From: Isoetes taiwanensis
Taxonomy: Eukaryota; Streptophyta; Lycopodiopsida; Isoetales; Isoetaceae
NCBI GenBank assembly: GCA_021234155.1
Contig: JAJEKV010000085.1
Coordinates: forward strand, 1,870,896 to 1,934,895
DNA length: 64,000 nucleotides
Direction of reading: 5' to 3'
Made by a program: the position numbers and the translations under genes. Of this stretch, positions 33,586-46,317 are shown one piece after another (position 1 is the stretch's first letter; each line of letters begins with the position of its first letter). The notes beneath the pieces were generated by a model, which saw nothing but the letters and a program-made list of their open reading frames with translations, did no database searches and was not told the DNA's origin.

Positions 33586-36080
33586 GTCTTAGAAAAAAAC
33601 TGTAAATTTTGTTGTGAATATGAAGATTGTATCTTCAAATTTTGAGAATACTACAGTTTCAGTTACGGACTAACTTCAATTTTTTGTTAAATATTTTATC
33701 CTCTGAAATTAGGGTTTCTCACGTAAAATATACTTCAAGAACATTCTATTTGCTAAGAAAAATGACACTTTCAAACAGTCAATTCTTTCGTTGCACAAAA
33801 AAATTAGTCACTTTTGGGGGGGTCAAAATAGAATTTCATGCATCTTTTTTTTTTTTAACCTCGTTTTACCCCCTTTTGTAAAAAAAAGGGGAATCTTTAA
33901 GGAATATTCCTTTCGCTCTCGTTTCAATGATTTGCTCCCGTTTAATACGCAACTTTGTTTTTGCAGGTATCAGATCATTTCATTTGAAGAAAGAGGAATC
34001 GCTGGTACATGGAGCCAAAACGGCTGCCTACAGAATCGATTCTGCTCATGGAAAATGATTCCAGTCCTTCGCAAGAGCGGCACAGGTGCTCTTATGATCC
34101 CAATTATTTGGATTCTTTGCATCCCAAATTTACATTCGTTGGTAAGTAGTAAAATAAATGATCCCTTTTTATGCTTGAAGCCTTTGTGTATATTGCAGGG
34201 GTCGGTTTAGGTCAATCGAGGACATTTACAAATCTGGGAGACTGCTGCACAGCTCAGAAGGGGCTAAAATATTCTGATTCTGTGCATTCTAATCTACGTC
34301 TTCTGTTTTCAAACCCTAAGCAACATGAGGCAAAATTCCAAACATGTTTATAGCTTGCAAATTGAGTCTAAAGCATTCTCGCACGACTAACTACGGTGGC
34401 TAGATTCCAGTACGAATTTCTGCTAAATCATTGGTAAGATCTTTGTATATTTCATATTGTTGAGTTCGATAGCCTGGATTCCAAATACCTATCAGATCTA
34501 AAGTCTGTTACTTTCGTTCCATCAATCCTCTATGGTTCCAACTAGGTTGCAAGAGAGCTCCATAAAATTGTGTGCATCTCACGTTCATTTAGTTCTATCT
34601 GAGGTACGCTCTCATGATAGCCTTGCAAATTTGCTGGACAACTTCTAAATTCTGTTCGATATGTAGATTGCATGTTTCGCAAAGGAAGTGGAATATGTAG
34701 ATTGGTGGGCTTGGCAAAAAGTTTGAGAAATGGTGGAAGCAAATAAGAGGTGGTTTTTTGAGTCTTCATGTGTCCTTTCCTCAATCAGCCTCTCTGCCCA
34801 CTAAATCAGTCGTTCCATAGGTGAGACCAATTGAACATACGTGAAACCAATTGAACATACAGTCTTTTACATTTTGGCAGTATAGATATATTATCTTTCT
34901 GCCCACTAAATCAGTCGTTCTTAAGTGGCTATTGTGACTGTGTGCTCAAGAGGCAGTGCAGAATGAGGTTAGGTTTTAGATATTTTAACAGATTTGGTAA
35001 TAATATTGGTTGTGCTTGATGCAGAAAGGGCGAATTTTAGTTCAGCAGTCTCCAGCATTGGCACTTGCAGCAAAAAGTGTGGATTTGAGTTTTGAAATCT
35101 TGAACACGTAAGTAACTCATGTTTGTCTTTCTCTGTTAAGCACAAAAATTCAAATCCCAACGGCTTTGGAATGATGGGCTTGGGTCTAAATTAAGGAAGC
35201 TCCTTTTCAATATACAGTTTGAATATAGTTTTTGCAACTGAGAAAGGTTTCGTGATGGTTTTTTGATGATTTTTATTTGTAGACAAATATGTTTGCCATA
35301 GTCGCTGAGGAAATCTTGAAGATCTCATTGGTGCTTGAAGACTTTTTCTTAGTAAGCTGTGAAAATGCTCAGGTTTTGATCATGGGATGATTTTTAAAGC
35401 TTTGTAGCTCAGGCGATAGATTCTTTGTCTACACACGTGTCTACACAGTTGGCATGTGTGTCTACACACATGCTTGCTTTCTTGCTTCAAAGGCAGATGA
35501 AGAGGGAGATAGTAGATTCTGGGTAAGATGCTTAACCGACCAAGATCAAAGATGGATTTTCATTTTTTTCACTATTAGAGTATTCAGAACCTCCACACTA
35601 GATCTGCCATTGCATTTCTTAAAATTGACTATTGACTATTGTTATACAAGTTAACATAAATCTACCTTGGATTTTTTAAAACTTATGAGCATTTCATTGG
35701 ATCGTTTTTCAGACTCAATTCTGCTACTCATGCATGTTTTTTATCTGCAACAGGTCATTTTTTCCTTTTAATGCAGTCCAAGATTTAAGAGCTTCAATAA
35801 GAAGATGAGTATAAAAAATTCTTGCTCGCCAGGTTCTGTACCGTGGTCTAAATGCCATCTTCCATGATGACGAACTTTGATTTACAATCTATGTTGTTAA
35901 TAAGTATCTATCTGTCCTATTGCATCATATGTAGTTAACTATCAAAGTTTTATAGTCCTATCAGATTGTTTTAGCCGTTATATATATGCTCAGAAATGTT
36001 TTGAATTCCCTTTCTCTGAAGGCCGAGCAAAAATACATTCCAGGACATTAGCTCGGCAACGCCGGGCACCCGTTTACTAG

Positions 36081-39000
36081 TCTACTTACTTAAAATGTTT
36101 TTGCCCTTTCTCTCTCACGCCGGTTTCCTCTTTCCGGCAACCGGATGTTACGCTTTTTCCGGCCATGTAACGCTTTTTCCGGCCAAAACGCTTCTTCCAA
36201 CATTTTTTTTTTCTTCTCTTCATTTTCCGGCAGCAACTTTATCTCTCTTGGTTATGGGCGGTGCCCGTCGGTTAACACAGAATAGTGGCGAGAGTTCGCC
36301 AAAGCAGAGCATGGGCACCAATTTCGTCGGGTCTGAAGCGAAAAAGCATTTCCGGCCAGAAAATCATTTTTGGCGTTTCTTTCATCCATGATCATCCTGA
36401 GCCGGGGTGATTCTCCTCCTCCTCCTTCCATGATCTCTTGCTAAAACTTCAAAACGGTAGAAGCAAAATGAACCCCAAAAGGCTCAGGGAGTACCAGCTT
36501 CATCTGGCATTAGGTAGCAGATTTTCCAAAGGCTTTCAGTTCTTTCATTTCTTCATTTGATTTTAAGTTTTAGGTCTTCAGGAGCATCGCCGTTATGCCT
36601 TTTTCCTCTGTATAACTCCAATCTTAAAGGCCTCGGGCAGCACCATCTTCATCCAGCATCGGGTAATATGCTTCTGGACTTCATTTTATTCATGTTTAGA
36701 GGGAAGCTTTTTTTAGATATATGCATTTTTCAGATGCATTTTTCAGAAGCTTGAGCCATTATTTATTCCGGAAGAAACATACCCGCTGGTTTAGGCCGTT
36801 CCCCTGCACTTCAAGCTGTGGATTCGTGGATTTTTACAGAAATATGTTAGCATGTCGAGTTTTGGCGGCCGTAGCTTCAAGTTCCAGGTAGATTTTTTAG
36901 CAGTTCTTTTAGATTTCGACTTTGATAGGATTCGTATATGAGCTCTGTGGACTTGGAGCTTTTTATGTTTTGGAGCAGGTTGTTTTTGGAGGTCCTCGAT
37001 TTTTGGAGGTCCTGTTTCGAGCAAAGTTTTGCCAGCAATAGAGGCTTTCGGCATTGGTGCAAGATCCGTTTGTGCAGAACACATACTGAATTAGCTCCAG
37101 CTTCATTCTATCTGATGAAAGGTTTCCAAGGATGCCATTTCAATTATTAGAAGGTACATAACTCTTCGAAATTTTGAGTTTCTAATCTATGTAATGTCTA
37201 GCAGTAGCTTCAAGATTTGCCAGGAATTCAAGTTTTTTTCTATTCTTAATCATACCTACGCCATTGCTTTCTTCTACCGTTGATTATTTTTGAATCAAGG
37301 CCAAACCCAAGATCTCCTTGCTCAAGCTCCTGCACAAGTTCTATTCTGTCATATCTTACAGTTTTCCTCTTATTTATTATCCATAGACACGAGAAGTATG
37401 AGGACGGACCAATGCCCATGTTTGTCCTGTCTGTGTGCTGTATGTTGGAGGCCTACCAGTCCTGAATGCCAAGGTTATTGAATCTGCATTTAGGCTTGGC
37501 TTGGCATTGCAATGTGAAATTGCATTGAAATCCAAATTTGTTGGAAAGCAATATTTTTATATTGATTTTCCAAAAAGCTACCAAATCTCTCAATTTGATT
37601 TGCTTGCTATACGTCTTCATTCAAGTATGTAGAGGTGGTTCTCAAGCTGGATGACGATTCTCCTCCTCCTCTGCCTTCCATATTTCATTCAGGGCCATAG
37701 GCGCAAGCAAATTAAATTCTAGAGGTCTCATGGAGCTCCGGCATCAGGTAACAGATAAGAAATTACTTGCAGTTCCTTTTTAGCTTCGGTTCATCATTTA
37801 TGTTTAGGTCTTCAGTAGCGAAGCCACTATGTTCAGTCCTCCAAAGAATGATATCATCCGTTGCTCTCTGTGTTTAAGATGGTACATAGACAACGTACTA
37901 GGCTTTTGCTTTCCCTGTAAGCATTAATAATTATCCTTCTCAGCCACTGATGTAGCTACTACATTTGATGTATTATATTGATGTAGCTACTACATCTGAT
38001 GTATTGCATATATTTCTTTCTTTGGTGCAGACTAACTTGAGACTTGGTGAATGATCTAACAGGAGATTTGGTGAATGATCCAAATGCTTATACATAAGGT
38101 AACTGGAATTGACCATATACCAAGTTTGATCTGGCAATGCTCAGATGTAGTTCTTGATGATTCGTATTTTTTGCAGGAGCCCTGAAGTTTTACATTATTT
38201 TGCTGCAATAGATCTATTTCTCCCCAAACAAGCATAACAGAATTGCCTCAGGTATATTTTAGATCACATATTAGGTTTTCCATTGTACCCCCCCTTTGTT
38301 CACAAAGGAATCTTGGGGGTATGCAAGATGTATTTGCAGATGTATTTAGGGGTGTTTGCAAATGTATGTTTTTAGATGCATGCTCTGTTAGGTTAAACAG
38401 AATAGTGAAACAAGATATGAAATAATATCTGAGATAAACATTCTTACTTCTTCCTTAGCACCACATATTACCTTCAGTTTCTTTATTTTTATTCAGACGT
38501 TGACTACATTCTATATTCAGATTAATCAGCTCAAAAGGAACCGAGATATTATTTTGTGTTCATAGCATGTCAGACTATATGCTGAAACGTTTGACAGAGA
38601 ATTTTTTAATTTAGCTTAAGGTTGGGTGCTTTTTCGCAAACTATAAGAGTGAAAGCTGATAATACAGAAGCTTAACCATGTCTAGCATAAGCTCTTACAA
38701 CATTCCAGATGCATGGGTCCATTTGCTTTAGATATCCATGCTTAAAATCCAAATCTCGACGGTTTTGTAGTGATGCACATGCGTCTAAATTAAGGAAGTT
38801 CCATTTGAACATCGCTTCCAAATCTTAAAGTATGAGCTGCAAGACATTATCTTTCAAAAATGTTGTTGTACTCCGTGTTTTTGTTTCAAGGACATGTTTG
38901 CATTCACTTTGTTCTCATTTCTATTAACTGGCAGATGTCCCTTCAATTTGTCCCTTCATTTTCTAAAATAGGAATAAGCTTGCTTTGATGTCAATTGATG

Positions 39001-39928
39001 ATTCTGCTACAGTAAGGGGAATTTCTCCTTCGGAATTTCTAATTATCAGTAGCAGGCTTTTATTTGACATCCGTGTTAATTGTAGAGCTCCATCTACTGT
39101 TAATCATTTTCCTAGGACAGAGACGTGGCCCTGCGCATTTTCTGAAACATGTAAGGTCCGTTTTGTTGATATGTTTCATGTTTTTCCCTAGCCCTAAATA
39201 CTTCGTTTGAAAGACCCAGTTGTTACATGTCATTCTTTTCATGTCATTCTTTTCGTGTTGTGCAGGGGTGGATTCTATATGAGGGCCCCCAAATTCGTTG
39301 GTGCTCAAATCTTTGGAAACGGAAGCTTAGATAGGCCATGTAAATGATATTTGACTCTGCAGAAAGCCATTAGGCAGGGCCGTGATATTTACAGGTATAA
39401 ATATTCTTTCTCTGTATCTGGCTTCTGTTTTGTCTGGCTTTCATTTTGCAAGAGAGCTTGATATCCATACCTATGAAAAAGTGACATGCTTTGTTCTTGG
39501 ACCTTCAAGATACGAAATACATGGAGGATCGATTGTTTATTCCAGTTTCCTTGCAGTACTATCAGTGGTTGCTTGCTTCTTCCCAAGAAAAACTCTAAGA
39601 TAAATTGTAAAAAAATCTTATCTGCAGTTTTGCTGACAAACAAGATTAGAAATAAGATACACAGGCCCAGAAATTGGTTGGCTGCATCTGCTTTGCTGGA
39701 AATCGGTACCGTATAGTGATGCTAGGGACAAGAGGAATCAGGAGTTGCAGTATCAAATTAGATAGTGGTATCAGGAAAAGAAAGACATGAATGCATGCAA
39801 TTTTGAGTTCTGTCTTCCATGATTTCTGCATGAAGATATCAACATTTTGATGTTGGAAGTGATTAATTTTAGAGTGATTCTTACATGCCAGGACATTAGC
39901 CCGGCAACGCCGGGCACACGTTTACTAG
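36081..39928 (+). mobile_element. Helitron H4 (third in tandem)
   Basis: Begins TCTACTTACTTAAAATG directly after the CTAG of H3. It ends with the perfect hairpin GCCCGGCAACGCCGGGC (39898-39914), then ACACGTTTACTAG before a T. It has no recognisable replicase or helicase. It contains Helitron-family modules also seen in H2, such as GGCAGCACCA followed by TCCAGCATC (near 36628 and 19749). Confidence 0.85.
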
Positions 39929-42900
39929 TGTGTATTAAATGGTAAAAGTTTTGTTATTAATGTGTAAATTACCATGTATTTTAATCAAAATGATCTCAAA
40001 TGACCATTTTTCTTGATGCCAGACAAACTCGCCTCTATGCCAGACAAACTCGCCCCTAGGACCATAGACAGTGCCCATTCCTATTATATTGGAGGACCAG
40101 AGACCCTGAACACCAGACAAGATTTATTTTGCAGAATCAGCTGATTAGGAGCAATAAAATATATGCGAGGTGCCATATCCCAAAATGAGCTTTTGTGCCA
40201 TAGTTGCATGAGGCATCTATGCATAGTTTCTCTGCCACGATAAATAATGGTGGCTAATGTTCATCCGTATGATCACACTTTCTTGATTGCAAGATATTCA
40301 CTGTTTCTAACCTTAAAAATGAGGATACCAGTCGTTTTTTTTTCAATTGAGATGTACCTTCCTCTCACATTAGAATTTTGGTTCATAAGACCGATGATCT
40401 AGAATTGAACAATAAAAAGCAGTAGCCATAATATGTCCGTCACACCCGAATCTCTTAGGCACAAAGATAAGTGATGTTTTGGTACAAAATATATGCCAAG
40501 TACCATCTCCCAAATATCACCTTCAGGTTCATACATGCAATTTAGTGGGAGTCTTTCGACTACGACCGATCTTTTTTCACGTTGATACACGTGGAAAACA
40601 ATTTTTAAAATCCATGGATATATTGCTTAAGTTTATTAATTTAATGCTTAGTTTGCGTCATTTATGAGCCAGCTTTTTTCGCATCAGTATGCATAATAGA
40701 GGATTCTATAGGCTAAATATTTTTAAGACATCATGCTATCTTTTATTCCAGATTCTCGGAGAACTCTACACCCGCAAATTTGCCTAAATAAAACTGCTAC
40801 TAAACATCCAAATTAGGTGTGCCAGGTATAAACAAAGAATTACAGTATTTCATGATCCCTAAACAATGAAGTAACCTTATCTTACTCTTATCTATGTGTT
40901 AACAACATTGAGAAAGTTGAGGATCACAATGTCGAAGATCACCATGCCCAGGATCAATCAGCAACAAAAAAGAGGGGTCGCCCAAGGTAAACACAATTCG
41001 TACACATATCAATTAAATTTCACTTATCTACTCTCTACCATTTATTCAATTAACATCTTTCATGTTTCACCTCCAAATTAAATACGAAGGGGAAGCACGA
41101 AAAAACACAAATTGTCTCTATCTACAATGGTCTAATGCATTGTGCACGCTGCATACACCACAAAACACAATACGCCATTGCACTAGATACCCAACAATTG
41201 TACTACTGCATGCACAACAGCAACATACCACAACATGCCAACATTTGCTAAATCTCGCATTCATTTGCAACGCACCCATGATACATGCGCTAAATTCTTG
41301 TATATAATAGTTTAATAAAAAAACCTCCCATAAAAATCTTAGTTTTGATTAAAACCTTTTTGTTTTTAACCAAAATTTTGTAAATAACATTTGCAAACGT
41401 AATGGTAGGATGGTGCATTGGTAAATTTCTCTAGAAAATCATAAGGCAAGGTATTTGGGGAGCTATTTCTTTTGCCATGAATTGAGTAACGGACCAAAAG
41501 GCAAAGATAAGAGGATGTATGGGTTTATGTAGCAACTTGAAAGATCTTCAAGTTTAGTGAAATTAAGAACAACGGTTGCTCAACATAATGAAAGTGATTG
41601 TCCAGTTAAACTTTCTATGATAGTAAGAAGTTTGCTAGTAACATTAGAGTTAACCAGGGATGTCCCAGCATAATGTGCAAAATGCATATTAATGAGGTTG
41701 GAAAATGGCTATTGCACATTCTTTTATATCTAGGGGAGGAGCGCCATATTTGATGCAGTTAAAGGGAGAACAAAAAAATGGACTTTGAATCCTTGTTGAA
41801 TCATAGGTTTGATAAGTACATTGAAGAGCTTGGAAGAAGCTCTATCTAATGATCCATTATTATTATTTTTCTACAGCCATGGATTGTTCAGAACTTTGGC
41901 TCAAAGATAAGAGGTCCAGAGCACCCCTTTAGCTCACCTTGGTTCCATCAATGGCGCAGTTGTGTTCTAAACCCGTTCTTCCTTGCTTTTTCTATCAGAA
42001 AATAGGCAAATAGACACTCTTACGAAAGTTTAGATCTTAAGTTACTTGATTGTTCTTGCCTCAAACTGATACTGCTACAAGGACATACATCCATTTATAT
42101 ACCTGCTCCACCAAAAGAGTAGAGATGCACCATCATTGATGCACTATTCCTGAAAGAAAACTCTGTAGACTGAGTTAATACTTTCTGATGCTTGGAAATA
42201 TGACTTAAAACTTGAGAGATGCCATCATAATCGTTTTTATAAAAAAAATTTTGGCAAATTTTGATTATAAGAATGATGGAACATGCGGCATTGTTAGCGC
42301 CCCTCCCCTAGATGACATGGTAATTCTCACATGTGTGCACAATGCATAGCGGGAGCGGGATAACTTAGTGAAAAATGCATGAATCATATGCTGAATGCAT
42401 GACAATTTTCACGTTGAATCTTGGTTCGACAAACTTTTTAAAAACAACAAGCAAATTTCCTACAATTCTCGAATCAGCCTGCTAATCACAAAAGTGAGCC
42501 TACAATTTCCTACAATCTTAATGGGTACCAGAAAATTTCCTGCAGCATATGTTTCAGCCGGAAATCAAAATTAATTTTCATTAATCAGGTCTGCACATAT
42601 GGCTTTCTTGTTCCCTCCATTTCAAGGGCCTTCATGACTGATGGCTGAGCAGCTAGCAGATCTTATTGCAGGGTGGAAGCCGAAGAAGAAGAAGAGCCGT
42701 AAATATTGATGGGATGGGCTGGCCGGATAGGATATGGCCGCCGCCCTCCTCCGTCCAACGAAACGAAAATACCCTTAGGTAAAAAAAAACCCTTGACATG
42801 TACTCTATGCTTTTCCAGACGTTTGCAAATTGCGTTGCTAATTTTCCGCTTCCTTTTTTTTCCCGTCGACAGTTTTCCTTTTAACACAACATTTTGTTCG

Positions 42901-43014
42901 GAAGGGCTTCGGACAAATGTGTGGACAGCATGCAAATTTTCGATTTTGTCCGGAGGTTTGATGGACTTCCTCGGACTTTGCCGAACCAAGCGTTGAATGT
43001 ATGATATTGTTGTG
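39929..43014. other. Region without a recognisable gene
   Basis: AT-rich. A 17-bp unit TGCCAGACAAACTCGCC is tandemly repeated near 40016-40055. A block around 40150-40210 (AAAATATATGC, CATMTCCCAAA) recurs imperfectly at 40485-40530. Near 40920-40996 an open stretch ends in KKRGRPR and a splice donor-like GTAAAC, possibly an AT-hook exon scrap. 41060-41300 is CA-rich. I see no complete gene or element. Confidence 0.5.
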
Positions 43015-45342
43015 AAGGAAGGAAGGAAGGAAGGAAGGTATTTTTATCGTCCACGGAGACCAATCGGTCTATGAGACGCAATACAAAAGCGCAGCAAGCG
43101 GATTACTACCCGGATTAAAAAAACCCCCGCCCCGAAGGGTTTTCGAGGGAAAAACCGTGGCAGCAATCAGCCTGCTGACAAACTGTTCCAATATACGAAA
43201 TGCAAAAACACACAAATATATACACTGATGTAAAATTGCACAGCAGTGCCCGATCGCCGGCAGCGAAGGGGGCAAAGGTGGGCTCGCAGATCCAGTACCT
43301 CCTGTATGTATGACCCCAGAGCACGTACTGACAGTGTGTTCATCAGCAAATGTAGGGGCAAGTCCGCCGTACTAAGGGAACATATATCCGCCCGGATCGG
43401 TGAATCTTTGGGCAACTCGGAAAGTGTGAGACTCATCCTCAATGGCACCGCTTGATGCCCCGACGAGAGTTCGCCCCGGGGCTCCCCAATCCACCGCTTG
43501 TCTCGATCGCGAAGATGGTGGGCACCCACCGAATGGAGGCAATGAGTCCGCGCTTTTCGAGGGCACTTTGGAAACGCAGTAGAGTCTGCGGGCCCGAATA
43601 ACGCGGGTTGATGTGCTCCTTGTAATGGGCGCTTTTGACCTGCTCTAGAGTGCGGGATCCCGTGGCTTGCCAAGGAAGCAAGCGTCCGTGTACTCCAGCC
43701 GTCCACGACGGGCTTTGTCCACCTCGCACGCATCTGTACTCTTTGCACGTTCCATAGCCGCTGCGGGCCCATTGCCACGCAGTAAGCCCGGTGCGGGAGC
43801 CGAGCATCACCCATATTAACCACTTTCGAAAATAGACGATGTGTCTATCAAGGGTCGCCGGCCCCGAAGAGGCAAGAATCCGGCCATGCAGCAGGGAATT
43901 GATAGGGGGTCAAGGTTTCACCCCAAGTGCGGGTGCTAAAAATGCCTTATACGACTGCCTAAGTCATTCCGTGTCGCCATAGTGACCTGACCGGCCCCAA
44001 ACCTCGACCACAAGATAGAAGGGACAACAGACCGGCACCAAACAGATGTGATCGATGGCCCCAATCATAGAGCTCGCTCGGGACTCTTGTTGATCACGAT
44101 GGCATAAAGCGCTTTCCGGGCTTTTGTCACCCGCAGAAGTTTAATGGGCGCCCCCAACAGGCGAGGGAGGGGAACTCCACCCCTAGGTACTTGTAGGTGG
44201 GCGTGACCTCCCAGCCGCCCCCCGATATGTGAGTGAGGGGGGGGTGGGGTGGCGTGAAGAGGATATGAGAACCACCCCGGTCTTGGCGGATTCATGTGCA
44301 TGTCGTGGCCCCGGTGAGAATGTGTCAGGGCACCCGGATGAGACTGCGCAGAAGCTTCGGGGTGTGGGCGGGGAAGGTCAACATCGTCCGCATAGATGAG
44401 CCGGGCGATGACACCGTGCAAAAGTCGTATGCCACCCCCCATGCTTTCGAGAAGCCGGGGCTCTAACCGGTCAATGTAGAGGCCAAAAGTGTTGGTGAGA
44501 GGGGGGCAGCCCTGCCGGGACCCTCGATACTACCGGTGAATGCTTGGCCCGTCGGTGCATCACCGCCAAAACAACTCTCATACGACAGTATATGGCATTA
44601 CGCGCGACAAAAGCGGCAGCCCCAGTTGACGCAGTCTAGCCCATAGCTTTTCCCGGGGGACCACATCAAAAGCCTTTGCGAAGTCCACAAAGCAGCAATA
44701 CAAGTCCTGCCGATGGTTTCTACCGCCTTCAATCGATTACGCAGATAAAGATATGGTCAATCGTTGAGTGGCGGGGTCTAAAGCCTGCTTGTGTGAGGGC
44801 TCGCACATCTGCCGCCGCCCGGGGTCAACTGCTGCTCGAGAATGCCAGCCAACAGTTTGGCAAATACTGAACTGACCATGATCGTCCGGTAATTGGCCGG
44901 ACAGTGTGGGTCGCCCGCCTTGTGAATGTGGACAACCCTGCTTGTGGTCCATTGTCGGGGGAAACCTTCTTGCAATGCTTTGTTGAACAGTGTAGTGAGG
45001 ATCGGCACTGCCGCTGCCCGCCCATTTGAGTAACTTCGGCCGCATACCATCGGTCTCCGCCTTCCCATTAGCCGGTAGTTCGCGGGCCCTCCACAACATC
45101 CTCCTCCCGAGAACCAATGGGGGGCCATCCGGGGGGGTATGGGCGTCTGGCGTCCCCGGGTGGGTCATAGAGCTGCCGCAAATCTTCCCACCCCGGGGTG
45201 TGATGTCCCCGCCCCGGGGTTCGTGATGTCCCCCCGAACATCTCCCCCCGATGCCCGGCAAGGTATCAGCGCCTTGTGTCACTAGCCAGATGCGTGGTGG
45301 CCAAAAGGTTCGGGAGATCCGTGTCCCGGGCCAACATCTCAA
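43015..45342 (-). pseudogene. Degenerate non-LTR retrotransposon (LINE) reverse transcriptase
   Basis: Minus-strand, GC-rich and frame-broken. From 45128 downward: LFNKALQEGFPRQWTTSRVV, HKAGDPHCPANYRTIMVSS (LINE RT fingers), then CCFVDFAKAFDVVPREKLW near 44690-44640, and LIYADDVDL near 44395-44370, the catalytic YADD box. The C-terminal part spans about 43823-43170. The probable 3' end is GTGGACGATAAAAATA followed by a (CCTT)n tail (43039-43015 on the plus strand as GGAA repeats). No endonuclease was recognised, so the copy is 5'-truncated or too decayed. Base composition differs sharply from the AT-rich flanks, consistent with insertion of a foreign-composition element. Confidence 0.85.
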
Positions 45343-45464
45343 ACCACGATGCTGCTTAAGGTATTGCTGCCTTTGTGTCCTTCAGCATCCCCACGGCTTC
45401 GATCCAACTGCTCTAGTGTGGGGTGGCAGAATTCTTTGCAAGGCGTCCATGAGCAAATGACCTC

Positions 45465-45905
45465 CAAACTGAAGAAGTACTCATTGGAGCAATAATACAT
45501 AAATTAATTTGATACCATTATGGGTTCTTTACACTCGTTTTTTGCTAAAATTAACAAACCACCTAGTTTTGGGGGTTTTTTATGGAAATGATCATAACTT
45601 TTTGTGATGATCCAAATAAAAATGAGCCCTTCAGAGCTATTGTAAAGGAGGATGAGATCTTTTCATCAAATGTAAGATCATATAAAATGGAGTCTTAAAT
45701 CACAGGTTATGTTATTTTTAATACACGAGAAATTTTAGAGGGATTTACGATACCATAACTTGAGATTTCGGAATCCGATTCAGGAGATGTTAACTTTCAT
45801 GGAAATATCTCAATCTCTTCTAGTATATCTGGGGATCATCACAAAAAGTGCGAATTTCAAGTACTCATTAGAGCAATAATACATAAATTAATTTGATATT
45901 ATTAT
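45465..45905. repeat. Pair of 45-bp direct repeats about 390 bp apart
   Basis: GTACTCATTRGAGCAATAAT followed by ACATAAATTAATTTGATA occurs at about 45477-45517 and 45859-45898. The sequence between has no gene. The pair could be the ends of a small mobile unit or a local duplication. Confidence 0.7.
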
Positions 45906-46317
45906 TATCAGGCCAAATAGTAAAAACGTAGGAAAACAAAGGGGGACAACTACGCGTCGGAGGCGGCTGCTCCTAAGGTCTTCCATTCCATCCCATCCTT
46001 CATCCTTCATTACACCTGACAGGATTTCTAGTTTGAAAAAAAAAAAATTAGGTTTGGTCTTGATCTACAAGTTTCAAGCTTCTACGATTTAGTTCTGACC
46101 CCAGCTTCATTTTCTTCTTTAATTTGGGTTTGGACTAGCTCCAAAGTTCGTAAATACTCAAATCGACTGATACAGGATGAAATTGGATCGTATTACAGAT
46201 GCTTCCATTGTTGTCCAAGTGGTCAAGATAAATTGAAGGTTTTAGGCGTCAGATGATGTAACGTATCTGTTATATTTGATCACCTTTTTTCGAAAGGGTT
46301 ATTTCAAAGCTGGTGCC

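Larger units (their letters stand above)
25521..33945. mobile_element. TTAA-flanked DNA transposon with methyltransferase and putative transposase genes
   Basis: The element runs from 25525 to 33941 (8417 bp). TTAA flanks it at 25521-25524 and 33942-33945, and the ends are inverted: ACGGGAG... and ...CTCCCGT. A second inverted block (AAAGATTCCC at 25552, GGGAATCTTT at 33889) lies just inside. The left end also folds on itself: ACGGGAGTG and CACTCCCGT (25525-25549). TTAA duplications are known for the piggyBac and Kolobok superfamilies; the terminal bases and genes do not let me choose. Inside are two divergent broken genes and two palindrome arrays. The short inverted ends are the weakest part of this call; the gene pair and palindrome distribution fit inside the limits exactly. 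Confidence 0.7.
22518..36080 (+). mobile_element. Helitron H3 (second in tandem), carrying a TTAA DNA transposon
   Basis: Starts TCTACTTACTTAAAAAG directly after the CTAG of H2. It ends with the hairpin GCTCGGCAACGCCGGGC (36050-36066) followed by ACCCGTTTACTAG. The first 250 bases closely match the first 250 of H4, including CTCTCTCACGCCGG and CAACTTTATCTCTCTTGG. Without the 8.4-kb insertion at 25525-33941 the element is about 5.1 kb, similar to its neighbours. I recognise no replicase. An open frame at 23135-23392 is unassigned. Confidence 0.8.

Noticed and set aside
43167..43823. Stand-alone 218-residue protein gene
   Set aside because: Same strand and composition as the LINE; it is the decayed C-terminal part of that element.
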